Origin: JAJFVC01 sp039698075
Lineage (GTDB): Bacteria > Planctomycetota > Planctomycetia > Pirellulales > Thermoguttaceae
Assembly: GCA_039698075.1 (NCBI GenBank)
Contig: JBDKTJ010000114.1
Location: 1 to 11,747, forward strand
Direction: 5' to 3'
Length of the DNA: 11,747 nt
Shown: piece after piece, positions 1 to 7,230 of the stretch
Position numbering within the stretch: position 1 is the stretch's first letter
Layout of the letters: each line of letters starts with the position of its first letter
Position numbers and translations under genes: made by a program
The notes under the pieces: model-generated
Database searches by the model: none
The model's input: only the letters and a program-made list of their open reading frames with translations
What the model was told of the DNA's origin: nothing

Positions 1-1
1 C

Positions 2-3000
2 TCTCCCCCGTCGAAAAAAGTGCAGATCGACGTGCGGCTCGACGAGGTCGTGCTGCGCGCCCTCGAAAAAGAGCCGGAACGACGCTATCAGCAGGCCCGC
101 GAGATGAGGACGCAGGTCGAAAGCATCATCACGACGCCGGTCGAACAGTCGGCAAAGGTCCAGTCGTTTGCGCAAGAAGTGCCTGCCGAAGACTATGCCA
201 TTGAGATTGGTTCTTGTTTGAGTCGCGGTTGGCAGCTACTGGCGAGCGATTTTTGGCCGATTGCCGGCGTTGTTGCGTTGGTTTTGTTGTTGTTATACGC
301 GGGGGTGTCGCTTGTGCCGCTAGCGTTGGTTGTCGGCGGTCCGCTCTTTGGTGGGCTGTGCTTGTTTCTGCTGAAGAGAATCCGCGGCGAACCGGCAACC
401 TCGGAGGTGGCGATTTTTTGTTTTCGCACGGCCTTTGTTCCCAGGTTTCTTCATCTGTTTCTCACCGGCCTCTTGGTGGCGACGCTTACGATGGTCGGGT
501 TGATGTGCCTCCTGCTGCCGGGCATTTATTTTGCGGTTGCATGGACATTCGCGTTGGCGTTGGCGGCCGACAGGCAGCTCGATTGCTGGCCGGCGATGGA
601 GCTGAGCCGCAAGACGGTTGCAAAGCATTGGTGGCAGATTTTGAAATTGGTGCTCGCGTTGGTCGCGATCAACTTGGCCGGGCTATTGGCCTTTGGCATA
701 GGAGTTTTCATCACCGCGCCGCTGACGTTGGCCGCTTTGATGTACGCCTACGAAGACGTTTTCGGATCGAAGAAGGCGGCGCCACGCTGCAAAAGCGTCG
801 CAGACTCGGCCGCAGACTCGCCATGCACCGCTGGCGGCATATCCGCCGTTGCTTCGGACGATGGCATTGAAGACGCGCGACGCCAGGTGCACGGCCCTGC
901 CATTGGGCTGTTGATTACGGGAATTCTGAATTGGGTGGTTCTCACAGGAATCACGATTGGCCGCGTAAGCTTTTGGTATCCAGATCATCCATCGCACATG
1001 CTTGGGATGTACCATATTCTGATCGTGGTGATGGCTGCATTTTTATGTGGCATCGTGATGATTCTTGCCGCACTGAAGATGCAGCGGCTGCAAGCCTATG
1101 GACTGGCCATCACTGCCAGTATTTTGGCAATCCTTATTTCGCCGAGCAATCTGATCGGCCTGCCCATCGGCATTTGGGCGTTAGTTGTATTGAGCGATTT
1201 GTCCGTGAAAAGGGCTTTCGAGGAACAAACACGGCGCAGATTCGGCGGTGTTCCTCCCCAGCCTACAACATGGCATCGCCGTTTTGGCGGAGTTGCTCTT
1301 GCCACCTTCCTATTGACGATACCCGTGTCATTCTCCGTTGCGATGTTCATCCGAACAAACTGGTGGGCCGTATTCCTAATGGTAATCCTCCTTGGGTTGG
1401 CGGCAATCCTTCTGGGACTTGTGGGTTGGAAGAGCAAGTTGGGCAAAACGGCGGTCATCGGAGCCGGATTCCTCCTTCTTCCCGTTCTGACACTTCACAT
1501 CGCCGGATTGGTCGAAGCCAGAATGCACTGGTGGCGCGATTCTGGAAGTCAACCCGTTCCCGTTGCAAATGCCTTGGAGGAATACCGTCAGACACTAATT
1601 GGCTATGATCTAGGCTTTAACTCGGTCTTTCCACTGAAGAAGTGGACGCACTACGACGCCTCCCGGCTGGAAATGTACCCAACCAAAGACGCTTGGCCTC
1701 ATGTGCTAGGTCACGTGGACACCAAACCAAACTCGTTCAAGATTGTTTGGAATGAATCGCAATACCCAAGTAACCCGATCGCTGGCCCAAATGCCTTTAT
1801 GGTGCCTTTGGACCAAGGCTTGGTGGCAAATTCCACCTACGTGACCTTGCTGTTTCTCAAGGGCATATCGCCAAAGGGCACGGTGGTGGCCAATACCTAT
1901 GCGTCACTTGTTTGCATCGGGTCGATGGAGGGGCGACTGAACTTCGATTCTTATGCCACGGCCCTGTTGAAAGGCGATGTTTCGGGACAAATCACCAGTG
2001 AGTCCTACTTCGATCTCGTTGTGACAGGCAAATTCTCCGGCCGTATACTAGCCGATTCCTATGCGATGATATACCTGATGGGTGGTTGCGAGGGCAGCGT
2101 GGAGTTGAAGCAGGGCGCCAAGGTCTATATTGCTGGACGAACGACCAAAGCCAATTTGAGTCGTGTTAAAGGACAAGGCAACGTGTTTTTGGAAGACTCG
2201 GACCTTTCGCCCGGAGAACACAAAATCGGCGATTTGAATGTGACGGTGGCAAGTAGTAACGAGTCAAACACTCCCGCACCTGACGGTGCAGTCCTGAAGT
2301 CGCTACTCGGCCCATGGAAGGTGGTGCGGATCGAAAAGGGGGATGCTTCAAGCTCGAATTGGGGCAGTGATGGATGGGGCTACATCGATAGTGACCAACT
2401 CACTCGTGTTGTTTTTGATGAACGATATTTTCACTTTCAGGCAGTGAAGCACGGAGATGTCCAAACATTGGAGTGGCATGTTAATCCATTGGCCGTGCCG
2501 AAGACCATGGATTTGCGTACGCAGCATTCACCCACGGAACCAGGTGAGTTGGCTGCCTTGGGCATTTACGAAATCGACGGCGATCGATTGAAGATGTGTC
2601 TAGCCAAATACTCGCCGGTGTTGCAGACCGAGCAACGGCCCAACAGCATGGCGATTCGACCCAATTCTGGCGATATTTTGCTCACTCTTGAGCGCTATCG
2701 ACCCTCCGAGGATGAAAAGGCACTCCAGGGCACGTGGGATGTGGTTAGCCAGTCTGAGGACGGCAAGGCTGTCTCCCAAAAGGAGCTCAAACATAGGTAT
2801 CTCAACGTTTTCGACGTTGAGGCTCGTTTCTGCGATGGGAGCAACCAGTCCTTCCCACGCGACATTGCGGGGGGGCTGTTCGTCCTCGGCCCCACAAAGC
2901 AACCCAAGACCATTACGATTTCAGGATTTGACTTCGACTTGATAGGCAGCCCCCAACCGAACGGAAATGGAAACTGGAAGAAGCAACAGCTCGTCGGCAT

Positions 3001-4951
3001 CTACAAACTGGATGGCAACCGACTGACCATAGCCTATCGCAAGGACGGCGCACGGCCGGAGAAGTTTGAATCGACGCCCGGTTCAGACGTGACGCTGTTG
3101 GTGCTCCGAAAAATCGAGCCCAAAAAGGCACCGAAAGACACGGGCACAGGCGATGTGTCGACCATGGACGCCTTGGCCGCCATTCGACCGCTCGATGTGA
3201 TTCAAGTTCGTGTTGTTGGCACGGTGATTGATCAGCCGATCGATGGATTTTATCTGGTCGAGCCGGACGGCAACGTGGCTCTGGGGCCGTTGTATGGCCG
3301 GGCGAACGTCCGGGGGCTGACGATGGAACAGGCCGAGGCGGCCATCGCCAAGCAACTTCAAAAAACTTTGACTCGGGTCGACGTTCAAGTGACATTGGCT
3401 CGGCGCGGCGCGACGTGGCGAAAGGCCGTCTTTACGCGGTCGCCGTATGGAATCCAGCCGATGGACGTGCTTCAAGTTCGCGCCGCCGAGACGCTCCTCG
3501 ATCAGCCGATCGACGGGTTTTTCTTGGTGGAGTCCGGAGGCTCGATCGCGTTGGGACCGGTCTACGGTCGAGCGAACGTAAAGGGCCTGAGCCTTGAAGC
3601 GGCGGAAAACACGATCAAGAAGCGGCTGGAACGGGTGCTGATCAAGCCGGAAGTCCAGGTCACGTTGCCTACGGTCGGGCAAGGAACGCTGCCGGGCGGT
3701 CAGTGGCGAGAAGTAACGCCGCCTGCGAACCCGTACCAGATTGGGGTCGGCGATCTGCTGTTTTTGGATGCGGCGCGAATCGCGCCGGACACGCCCATTC
3801 GTGACATCATTTGTGGCATTTATCTGGTCGAACCAGCCGGCACGGTCGCGTTAGGTCCATTGTACGGCCGAGCCGTCGTCAAGGGCCTGACGCTGAAGGA
3901 CGCTGAAAAAGCGATTCAAAAGAAGTTGCGAGAGGTCGTCAACAAGCCTGCGGTCGCCGTGACGCTGGCCGGCTGGGTCGATGGCGAGCGGACGATGCTG
4001 CCCGGCCCTCGCACATCGCCTGCGGTTTCGTCTCCGGCGGCCGAGAAAAATCGTTTTGAGCAAAGGACGAAAAAGCCGTCTGAGAACAGTCGGCCCTTGG
4101 CCCACGGTCCGTCAACGTCCGGCGCTGTTTTGGTCTATGAGATGGATCCAAGCTCCGCATCGGCTGGCTCGCCCGCTCCCGATATGGACAAGCTCCTGAA
4201 CGTGATCGACTTGCGGCTCAACGCGGGGGTGGAAAAACTCGCTCAGGTGCGGAAACTGGACGACCGACGGATCGAGGTGGCGTTGCTGCGGCCCAGTGAC
4301 GCGGACCGAAAACGTGTGGAGCGATTGTTGGCTCGCCCTGGCACATTGGAGTTCCGTATTCTGGCCAGCAGCAAACAGCACAAGGCACTGATGGAACGCG
4401 TCAACAAGGAGCCGGGGAAGGCTGAGTTTCTTGACGAAGCGGGCCAACGTTTGGCTTGGTGGGTGCCGATGCGAGAAGGCAAGGAACGGAGCATCCATGA
4501 TTTCATCGTCGCTCGATTCAAGAAGAAGCAGAACGATCGCGAGGTCATGGAAGTCCTGGTGGTCGCCGACCCCTACAACGTCACGGGCGCGTATCTTACG
4601 AAGGCCGAGGCCCAACGCGACCATCGCGGCCAGCCTTGCATCGGTTTTACGTTGAACGATGCCGGCGGAAAGCGTTTCGCCCAACTGACCGGCGACCATC
4701 TGCCCGACGCGGCAACCAATTTCACCTACAAGCTGGGCATCATCCTTGACGGTGAACTGTGGTCGGCCCCGTCGATTCAGAGCGTCATTCACAACCAAGG
4801 GCAGATCACCGGCACGTTCACCAAGCAGGAGGCTGCGGAAATCGCCGATGTGCTGAACGCCGGGAGTCTGCCCGCCTGCCAACTCAAATTGCAGTCGACA
4901 CGCCAAACGCAACACGAAAGCTCGCAACGTGTCGATTCGATGAACCAGTAG
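2..4951 (+). CDS. Giant multidomain Ser/Thr protein kinase-related membrane protein, 5' partial
   Basis: The frame is open from the left edge (first full codon at 2) to TAG at 4949-4951, giving 1649 visible residues. The GTG at 20 is internal to a kinase domain and is not the start. Visible in order: the last helices of a Hanks-type kinase (2-130; RLDEVVLRALEKEPERRY, with the Arg near the domain end), about ten hydrophobic segments (about 240-765 and 899-1530, including LLPGIYFAVAW and GLPIGIWALVVL), five 18-residue beta-helix coils (1895-2164), two TIGR03067-like domains (2288-3121), three Poly_export-like domains (3170-3976), a Pro/Ser linker, and a SecD P1-head-like domain (about 4130-4900). 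Known planctomycete kinases often carry such additions. Inferred: a cytoplasmic kinase with a large extracytoplasmic sensory or binding region. The catalytic loop lies outside the window, so activity cannot be judged. Substrate and ligand are unknown. Confidence 0.85.
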   Translation, partial: SPPSKKVQIDVRLDEVVLRALEKEPERRYQQAREMRTQVESIITTPVEQSAKVQSFAQEVPAEDYAIEIGSCLSRGWQLLASDFWPIAGVVALVLLLLYAGVSLVPLALVVGGPLFGGLCLFLLKRIRGEPATSEVAIFCFRTAFVPRFLHLFLTGLLVATLTMVGLMCLLLPGIYFAVAWTFALALAADRQLDCWPAMELSRKTVAKHWWQILKLVLALVAINLAGLLAFGIGVFITAPLTLAALMYAYEDVFGSKKAAPRCKSVADSAADSPCTAGGISAVASDDGIEDARRQVHGPAIGLLITGILNWVVLTGITIGRVSFWYPDHPSHMLGMYHILIVVMAAFLCGIVMILAALKMQRLQAYGLAITASILAILISPSNLIGLPIGIWALVVLSDLSVKRAFEEQTRRRFGGVPPQPTTWHRRFGGVALATFLLTIPVSFSVAMFIRTNWWAVFLMVILLGLAAILLGLVGWKSKLGKTAVIGAGFLLLPVLTLHIAGLVEARMHWWRDSGSQPVPVANALEEYRQTLIGYDLGFNSVFPLKKWTHYDASRLEMYPTKDAWPHVLGHVDTKPNSFKIVWNESQYPSNPIAGPNAFMVPLDQGLVANSTYVTLLFLKGISPKGTVVANTYASLVCIGSMEGRLNFDSYATALLKGDVSGQITSESYFDLVVTGKFSGRILADSYAMIYLMGGCEGSVELKQGAKVYIAGRTTKANLSRVKGQGNVFLEDSDLSPGEHKIGDLNVTVASSNESNTPAPDGAVLKSLLGPWKVVRIEKGDASSSNWGSDGWGYIDSDQLTRVVFDERYFHFQAVKHGDVQTLEWHVNPLAVPKTMDLRTQHSPTEPGELAALGIYEIDGDRLKMCLAKYSPVLQTEQRPNSMAIRPNSGDILLTLERYRPSEDEKALQGTWDVVSQSEDGKAVSQKELKHRYLNVFDVEARFCDGSNQSFPRDIAGGLFVLGPTKQPKTITISGFDFDLIGSPQPNGNGNWKKQQLVGIYKLDGNRLTIAYRKDGARPEKFESTPGSDVTLLVLRKIEPKKAPKDTGTGDVSTMDALAAIRPLDVIQVRVVGTVIDQPIDGFYLVEPDGNVALGPLYGRANVRGLTMEQAEAAIAKQLQKTLTRVDVQVTLARRGATWRKAVFTRSPYGIQPMDVLQVRAAETLLDQPIDGFFLVESGGSIALGPVYGRANVKGLSLEAAENTIKKRLERVLIKPEVQVTLPTVGQGTLPGGQWREVTPPANPYQIGVGDLLFLDAARIAPDTPIRDIICGIYLVEPAGTVALGPLYGRAVVKGLTLKDAEKAIQKKLREVVNKPAVAVTLAGWVDGERTMLPGPRTSPAVSSPAAEKNRFEQRTKKPSENSRPLAHGPSTSGAVLVYEMDPSSASAGSPAPDMDKLLNVIDLRLNAGVEKLAQVRKLDDRRIEVALLRPSDADRKRVERLLARPGTLEFRILASSKQHKALMERVNKEPGKAEFLDEAGQRLAWWVPMREGKERSIHDFIVARFKKKQNDREVMEVLVVADPYNVTGAYLTKAEAQRDHRGQPCIGFTLNDAGGKRFAQLTGDHLPDAATNFTYKLGIILDGELWSAPSIQSVIHNQGQITGTFTKQEAAEIADVLNAGSLPACQLKLQSTRQTQHESSQRVDSMNQ
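1895..2164 (+). repeat. Five 18-residue beta-helix (bactofilin-like) coils inside the kinase protein
   Basis: Five consecutive 54-base units begin at 1895, 1949, 2003, 2057 and 2111. Their translations align without gaps: TYASLVCIGSMEGRLNFD, SYATALLKGDVSGQITSE, SYFDLVVTGKFSGRILAD, SYAMIYLMGGCEGSVELK and a weaker fifth, QGAKVYIAGRTTKANLSR. The pattern is [ST]-Y-x(6)-G-x(3)-G-x-[LIV]. Bactofilins form right-handed beta-helices with coils of about 17-18 residues, so the resemblance is structural. I do not claim membership of that family. Confidence 0.7.
2288..3121 (+). repeat. Two tandem TIGR03067-like domains in the kinase protein
   Basis: Two units of about 135 residues each open with L-x-G-x-W-x-V-V (LLGPWKVVRI near 2300; ALQGTWDVVSQ near 2720). 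Each also contains a PKT(M/I) strand, a GIY(E/K)(I/L)DG(D/N)RL motif and a closing L-x-L-x-R segment (LLTLERYRP; LLVLRKIEP). This is the hallmark of the TIGR03067 domain, which is abundant in planctomycetes, probably a small beta-barrel, and of unknown function. The two copies are divergent, so the duplication looks old. Confidence 0.75.
3170..3976 (+). repeat. Three tandem Poly_export-like (Wza N-terminal type) domains in the kinase protein
   Basis: Three units of about 78 residues start near 3170, 3446 and 3734. Each has a (P/G)xDxLxxxxA-like opening strand, then G(F/I)(Y/F)LVE, (V/I)ALGP(L/V)YGRA, VKGL(T/S)L-x(2)-AE-x(2)-I-x-K-x-L, and a closing P-x-V-x-VTL strand. These match the N-terminal domain of outer-membrane polysaccharide export proteins. 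The usual SLBB domains, lipoprotein signal and C-terminal barrel helix are absent. A binding or assembly role is therefore more likely than export. Confidence 0.72.
4130..4900 (+). other. SecD P1-head-like domain at the kinase protein C-terminus
   Basis: This region first shows a SecD-type P1 layout (MDKLLNVIDLRLNAGVEKL, then ERLLARPGTLEFRIL). It then shows the head subdomain: a strand before AYLTKAEAQRD, GQPCIGFTLNDAGGKRFAQL, a G(I)ILDGELWSAPSIQS segment and QITGTFTKQEAAEIADVLN followed by AGSLP. In SecD this periplasmic domain helps pull secreted proteins outwards. Here no SecD transmembrane bundle follows and the protein stops about 20 residues later, so it is a detached head domain. It may have been reused for protein or peptide binding outside the membrane. 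Confidence 0.75.
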
Positions 4952-4965
4952 ATCCACGCCGCGTT

Positions 4966-5005
4966 CCGTTTTTGAAAATGCGCGAGCGCTGATTCGCAAA
5001 AACGG
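4966..5005 (+). terminator. Possible terminator hairpin after the kinase gene
   Basis: CCGTTTTTG (4966-4974) is perfectly repeated in inverse as CAAAAACGG (4997-5005) around a 22-base loop, starting 15 bases after the kinase stop. It is followed by TTCTTTTCC, a weak T tract. The stem is AT-rich and the loop is long, so a factor-independent terminator is only possible. Confidence 0.35.
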
Positions 5006-5428
5006 TTCTTTTCCGTCGGCGATGTTTTGAGGACGGCGGACGAAGCATCGCGGCGGCCCAACAAAGCCAAACCCCTCTGCAGGGCAGGCACCTACTCTCT
5101 CAGAAATGGCTCGAAAACCACAACTTTTAGGTGAATGCGAGACCAGCCTTACAAGATAGTCCTTCAGGTGCAGCCTGTCGTGTGTGGACGAAACAACCGG
5201 CCCCATCCAACGCTACTGCGACGCGACTATAACAATCGACGCGAAACGAGCTGATTATGGTCAAAAGTATAGGGTGTTTGTTCAATGTTTCAGCGATTTC
5301 TTTTAGCATTGTTGGACGGAAATAAGCATAATGAGGTTCGATGATCGAGAGGTTGTGGACGAGGAGGGGTGATGGTTTTGTTGTGGGGAGTTGAGACGCC
5401 CGTCGTGGGGCGCGATTCAAGAGAGTGC

Positions 5429-5461
5429 GGCGACCAGGGGGCTTTTCGGACAGGGGTCGCC
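5429..5461 (+). promoter_or_regulatory. Inverted repeat in the leader of the first PEP-CTERM gene
   Basis: GGCGACC (5429-5435) and GGTCGCC (5455-5461) form a perfect 7-base stem around a 19-base loop, ending 60 bases before the ATG at 5522. It could be a 5' UTR hairpin or an operator. The sequence alone does not tell which. Confidence 0.3.
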
Positions 5462-5488
5462 AAAAGAGACAAGGCACGTTCATTTGCG

Positions 5489-5514
5489 TTTTCTTTTTCA
5501 GGGTTTTTGGAGGG
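5489..5514 (+). promoter_or_regulatory. Pyrimidine tract and strong Shine-Dalgarno deciding the start at 5522
   Basis: TTTTCTTTTTC (5489-5499) precedes GGAGGG (5509-5514), which lies 7 bases before ATG 5522. The in-frame upstream start at 5369 has no comparable site, and starting there would bury the signal peptide 51 residues inside the protein. The same layout recurs before the gene at 8920. Confidence 0.75.
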
Positions 5515-5521
5515 TCACACA

Positions 5522-7090
5522 ATGAGATTGATTTCGAGGAAGTTTGGCCTAGCGCTATCACTCGGGGTGATTGCGCTAGGGTTCGCCCAAGCGGCGAACG
5601 CCGCCACCACCTACTACTACCAGTGGACTGGTGTGACGGATTCCGATTTAACCAAGTCCACGAACTGGACGACCGGTAGAGGCCCGGCTACGTTCAACGG
5701 CACGTATGATCTGACGCGTCTGTATGTTACGGTGACGCAGACCGGCACTCCTGCTCCGGCGAAGGCTCCGTTGATCTACACCGAGGCTCAAGGTCACACC
5801 ACGTATTCCACGACCGCTGCCAGAGCTCTCTATGTTCAACAGGGCGAGATGCAAATCAACGGCGGCACCTTCGAGACGTGTGGTGCTGTAAACCCTGATG
5901 CCATCGGGTATAGTGCCTATGCAGCCACCTTGACCATCAATGGGGGAAACTACCTCAACACGGGTGCAGCGGCCTCCAATGGCTTCATCGTGCATTACAT
6001 GAACACCGGAGACTCGACGCTCAACGTTATGAACGGCACTTTCGCGGCCAACTATATAGCGTTCAACGCGACTGCGTCGAATGCGCCTAACTCGAGCGGT
6101 AATGCAACCGTTAATCTGGAGAATGGCGGCGTTATTGAGACTGGAGCCGTTTACGAAGTGGCCAACGCCACGAGCACGATGGTTTCCACTTTCAACTTCA
6201 ATGGCGGCACGCTCAAGGCCCGCGTCGCCGGGTCCTTCAGCGGCCTCGATTACGCCTACGTGAAGACGGGTGGCGCGATCATCGACACCAACTCCCTCAA
6301 CTATGCCATCGGCCAAAACCTGTTGGCCGGTACGGAGGGCAGCGGTGGCTTGACCAAGAATGGTGAAGGCAAGTTGACCATCACGAGCGCTGGCAACACC
6401 TACACCGGTGCGACGGCGGTCAACCTCGGCAAGTTGGTTGTCAACGGCTCGATCGCCGCCAGCAGCGGCGTCAGCGTCGCCGCCGGTGCCAGCCTGGGTG
6501 GTTCGGGCACGGTCTCCGTCATCAGCGGCGCCGGCTCGGTCGGCCCTGGCAGCAGCCCGGGAATCTTGACCGCCTCGAGCATCGACCCGAGTGCGGGCAC
6601 GGACTTCGCGTTCGAGTTGACCGCGGCGGCTCCGACCTATAGCAGCGCCACGGCCAGCGGCAACGACGTGTTGCATCTGACCGGCGCGACGCCGATCGCC
6701 TCGGCTCTGACCTCGGAAAACGTGGTCGACGTGTATCTTGGCGTGGCGAGCGTGGCGGCGGGCGACAGCTTCCTCGGCGGTTTCTACGAGGACGCTGCGA
6801 CCGACTTCACCAGCGCGATTTCCGGCGCGTCGTACAACTTCTTCGTGTTGGGCGACGGCGCGGGCACGCACGCCTACAACGGTACGAACTACTACACGCT
6901 GGGCGAGTACAACTCGGCGTTGTCGGTGGACGTGGCAACGGTCGCCTCGACGGCTGATTTCGCCACGGGCACGGTCAACGGCGGCGTAACGCAGTTCACC
7001 ATTGCGGCGGTGCCGGAACCGGCCACGGCCGTCATGTTGCTGGGCGGTCTGCTCGGCCTGGTCGCTTACGCTTGGCGCAAGCGCAAGTAA
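5522..7090 (+). CDS. PEP-CTERM sorting domain protein with one PATR beta-strand repeat
   Basis: This 522-residue protein starts at ATG 5522, chosen for GGAGGG 7 bases upstream and because a signal peptide follows at once (basic MRLISRK, hydrophobic LALSLGVIALGF, probable cleavage after A27 in QAANA). Residues 28-270 are Gly/Asn/Thr-rich beta-solenoid sequence, with an NGGT-type strand at STFNFNGGTLKAR. A PATR motif follows at 275-305 (GLTKNGEGKLTI, then NTYTGAT). Residues 330-495 include GPGSSPGIL and resemble the region after PATR repeats in other PEP-CTERM proteins. Residues 497-522 are a canonical PEP-CTERM tail: VPEPAT, a hydrophobic helix, then RKRK. In that family an exosortase, not encoded here, removes the tail after export. 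Expected location is the cell surface or extracellular matrix. The N-terminal 300 residues are paralogous to the gene at 8920. Ligand and role are unknown. Confidence 0.9.
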   Translation: MRLISRKFGLALSLGVIALGFAQAANAATTYYYQWTGVTDSDLTKSTNWTTGRGPATFNGTYDLTRLYVTVTQTGTPAPAKAPLIYTEAQGHTTYSTTAARALYVQQGEMQINGGTFETCGAVNPDAIGYSAYAATLTINGGNYLNTGAAASNGFIVHYMNTGDSTLNVMNGTFAANYIAFNATASNAPNSSGNATVNLENGGVIETGAVYEVANATSTMVSTFNFNGGTLKARVAGSFSGLDYAYVKTGGAIIDTNSLNYAIGQNLLAGTEGSGGLTKNGEGKLTITSAGNTYTGATAVNLGKLVVNGSIAASSGVSVAAGASLGGSGTVSVISGAGSVGPGSSPGILTASSIDPSAGTDFAFELTAAAPTYSSATASGNDVLHLTGATPIASALTSENVVDVYLGVASVAAGDSFLGGFYEDAATDFTSAISGASYNFFVLGDGAGTHAYNGTNYYTLGEYNSALSVDVATVASTADFATGTVNGGVTQFTIAAVPEPATAVMLLGGLLGLVAYAWRKRK

Positions 7091-7157
7091 AAAAGTGCGG
7101 GATGGATGGCGGATGGCGGAGAGCGCCCCGAGCGCTCTCCGCCATCCAAAGTCCGCC
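7091..7157 (+). repeat. Palindromic intergenic element, copy 1
   Basis: This begins directly after the PEP-CTERM stop codon. GGATGGCGGAGAGCGC (7111-7126) and its exact reverse complement (7132-7147) form a 16-base perfect stem with a 5-base loop. The tail TCCAAAGTCCGCC (7145-7157) and the head CGGGATGGATGGCGGA recur, slightly changed, in copy 2 at 8778-8836. The hairpin could stop transcription or protect the 3' end, but no T tract follows. Its reuse after another gene suggests a dispersed repeat (REP or MITE-like). Confidence 0.65.
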
Positions 7158-7215
7158 GCAAGGAATGCTGGCACAAGTAATGCAGGTGGAGAGACCTGAA
7201 TGACCGTTGGTCGGG

Positions 7216-7221
7216 AAGGAG
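7216..7221 (+). promoter_or_regulatory. Shine-Dalgarno for the pseudopilin gene
   Basis: AAGGAG lies 9 bases before ATG 7231. It favours this start over the in-frame TTG at 7207 and the later ATG at 7270, neither of which has a well-placed site. Confidence 0.7.
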
Positions 7222-7230
7222 AATCGGGTC

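Larger units (their letters stand above)
4952..5521 (+). other. 570-base intergenic region without a convincing gene
   Basis: I see no reading frame here with a credible start, ribosome binding site and recognisable protein on either strand. The region holds a 9-base inverted repeat just after the kinase stop (4966-5005) and a 7-base inverted repeat (5429-5461). It ends in the T-rich leader of the next gene. An AT-rich stretch at about 5245-5335 is the likeliest place for a promoter (for example CATAAT at 5328-5333), but I find no well-spaced -35 box and do not call one. Confidence 0.5.

Noticed and set aside
20..22. GTG at 20 as a gene start
   Set aside because: The frame is open further upstream and already encodes kinase-domain sequence (PPSKK), so this Val is internal.
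3170..3976. A functional Wza-type polysaccharide exporter
   Set aside because: Only the N-terminal domain type is present, in three copies. SLBB domains, lipobox and the outer-membrane helix are missing.
4112..5206. A 364-codon minus-strand frame over the SecD-like region and the gap
   Set aside because: There is no recognisable protein, and it lies opposite a clearly conserved SecD-head coding region.
5369..5521. An N-terminal extension of the first PEP-CTERM protein from 5369
   Set aside because: It would place 51 non-conserved residues before a perfect signal peptide. The strong Shine-Dalgarno serves ATG 5522.
7111..7147. A classic factor-independent terminator after the first PEP-CTERM gene
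   Set aside because: The stem is excellent, but it is followed by AAAGTCCGCC and not a T tract, and the element recurs elsewhere, so it is listed as a repeat.
5648..7174. A 508-codon open frame on the minus strand across the first PEP-CTERM gene
   Set aside because: It is the mirror of a Gly/Thr/Ala-rich repetitive gene. Its translation is Arg/Gly/Val-rich without domains, and the + strand has a signal peptide, a PATR motif and a PEP-CTERM tail.
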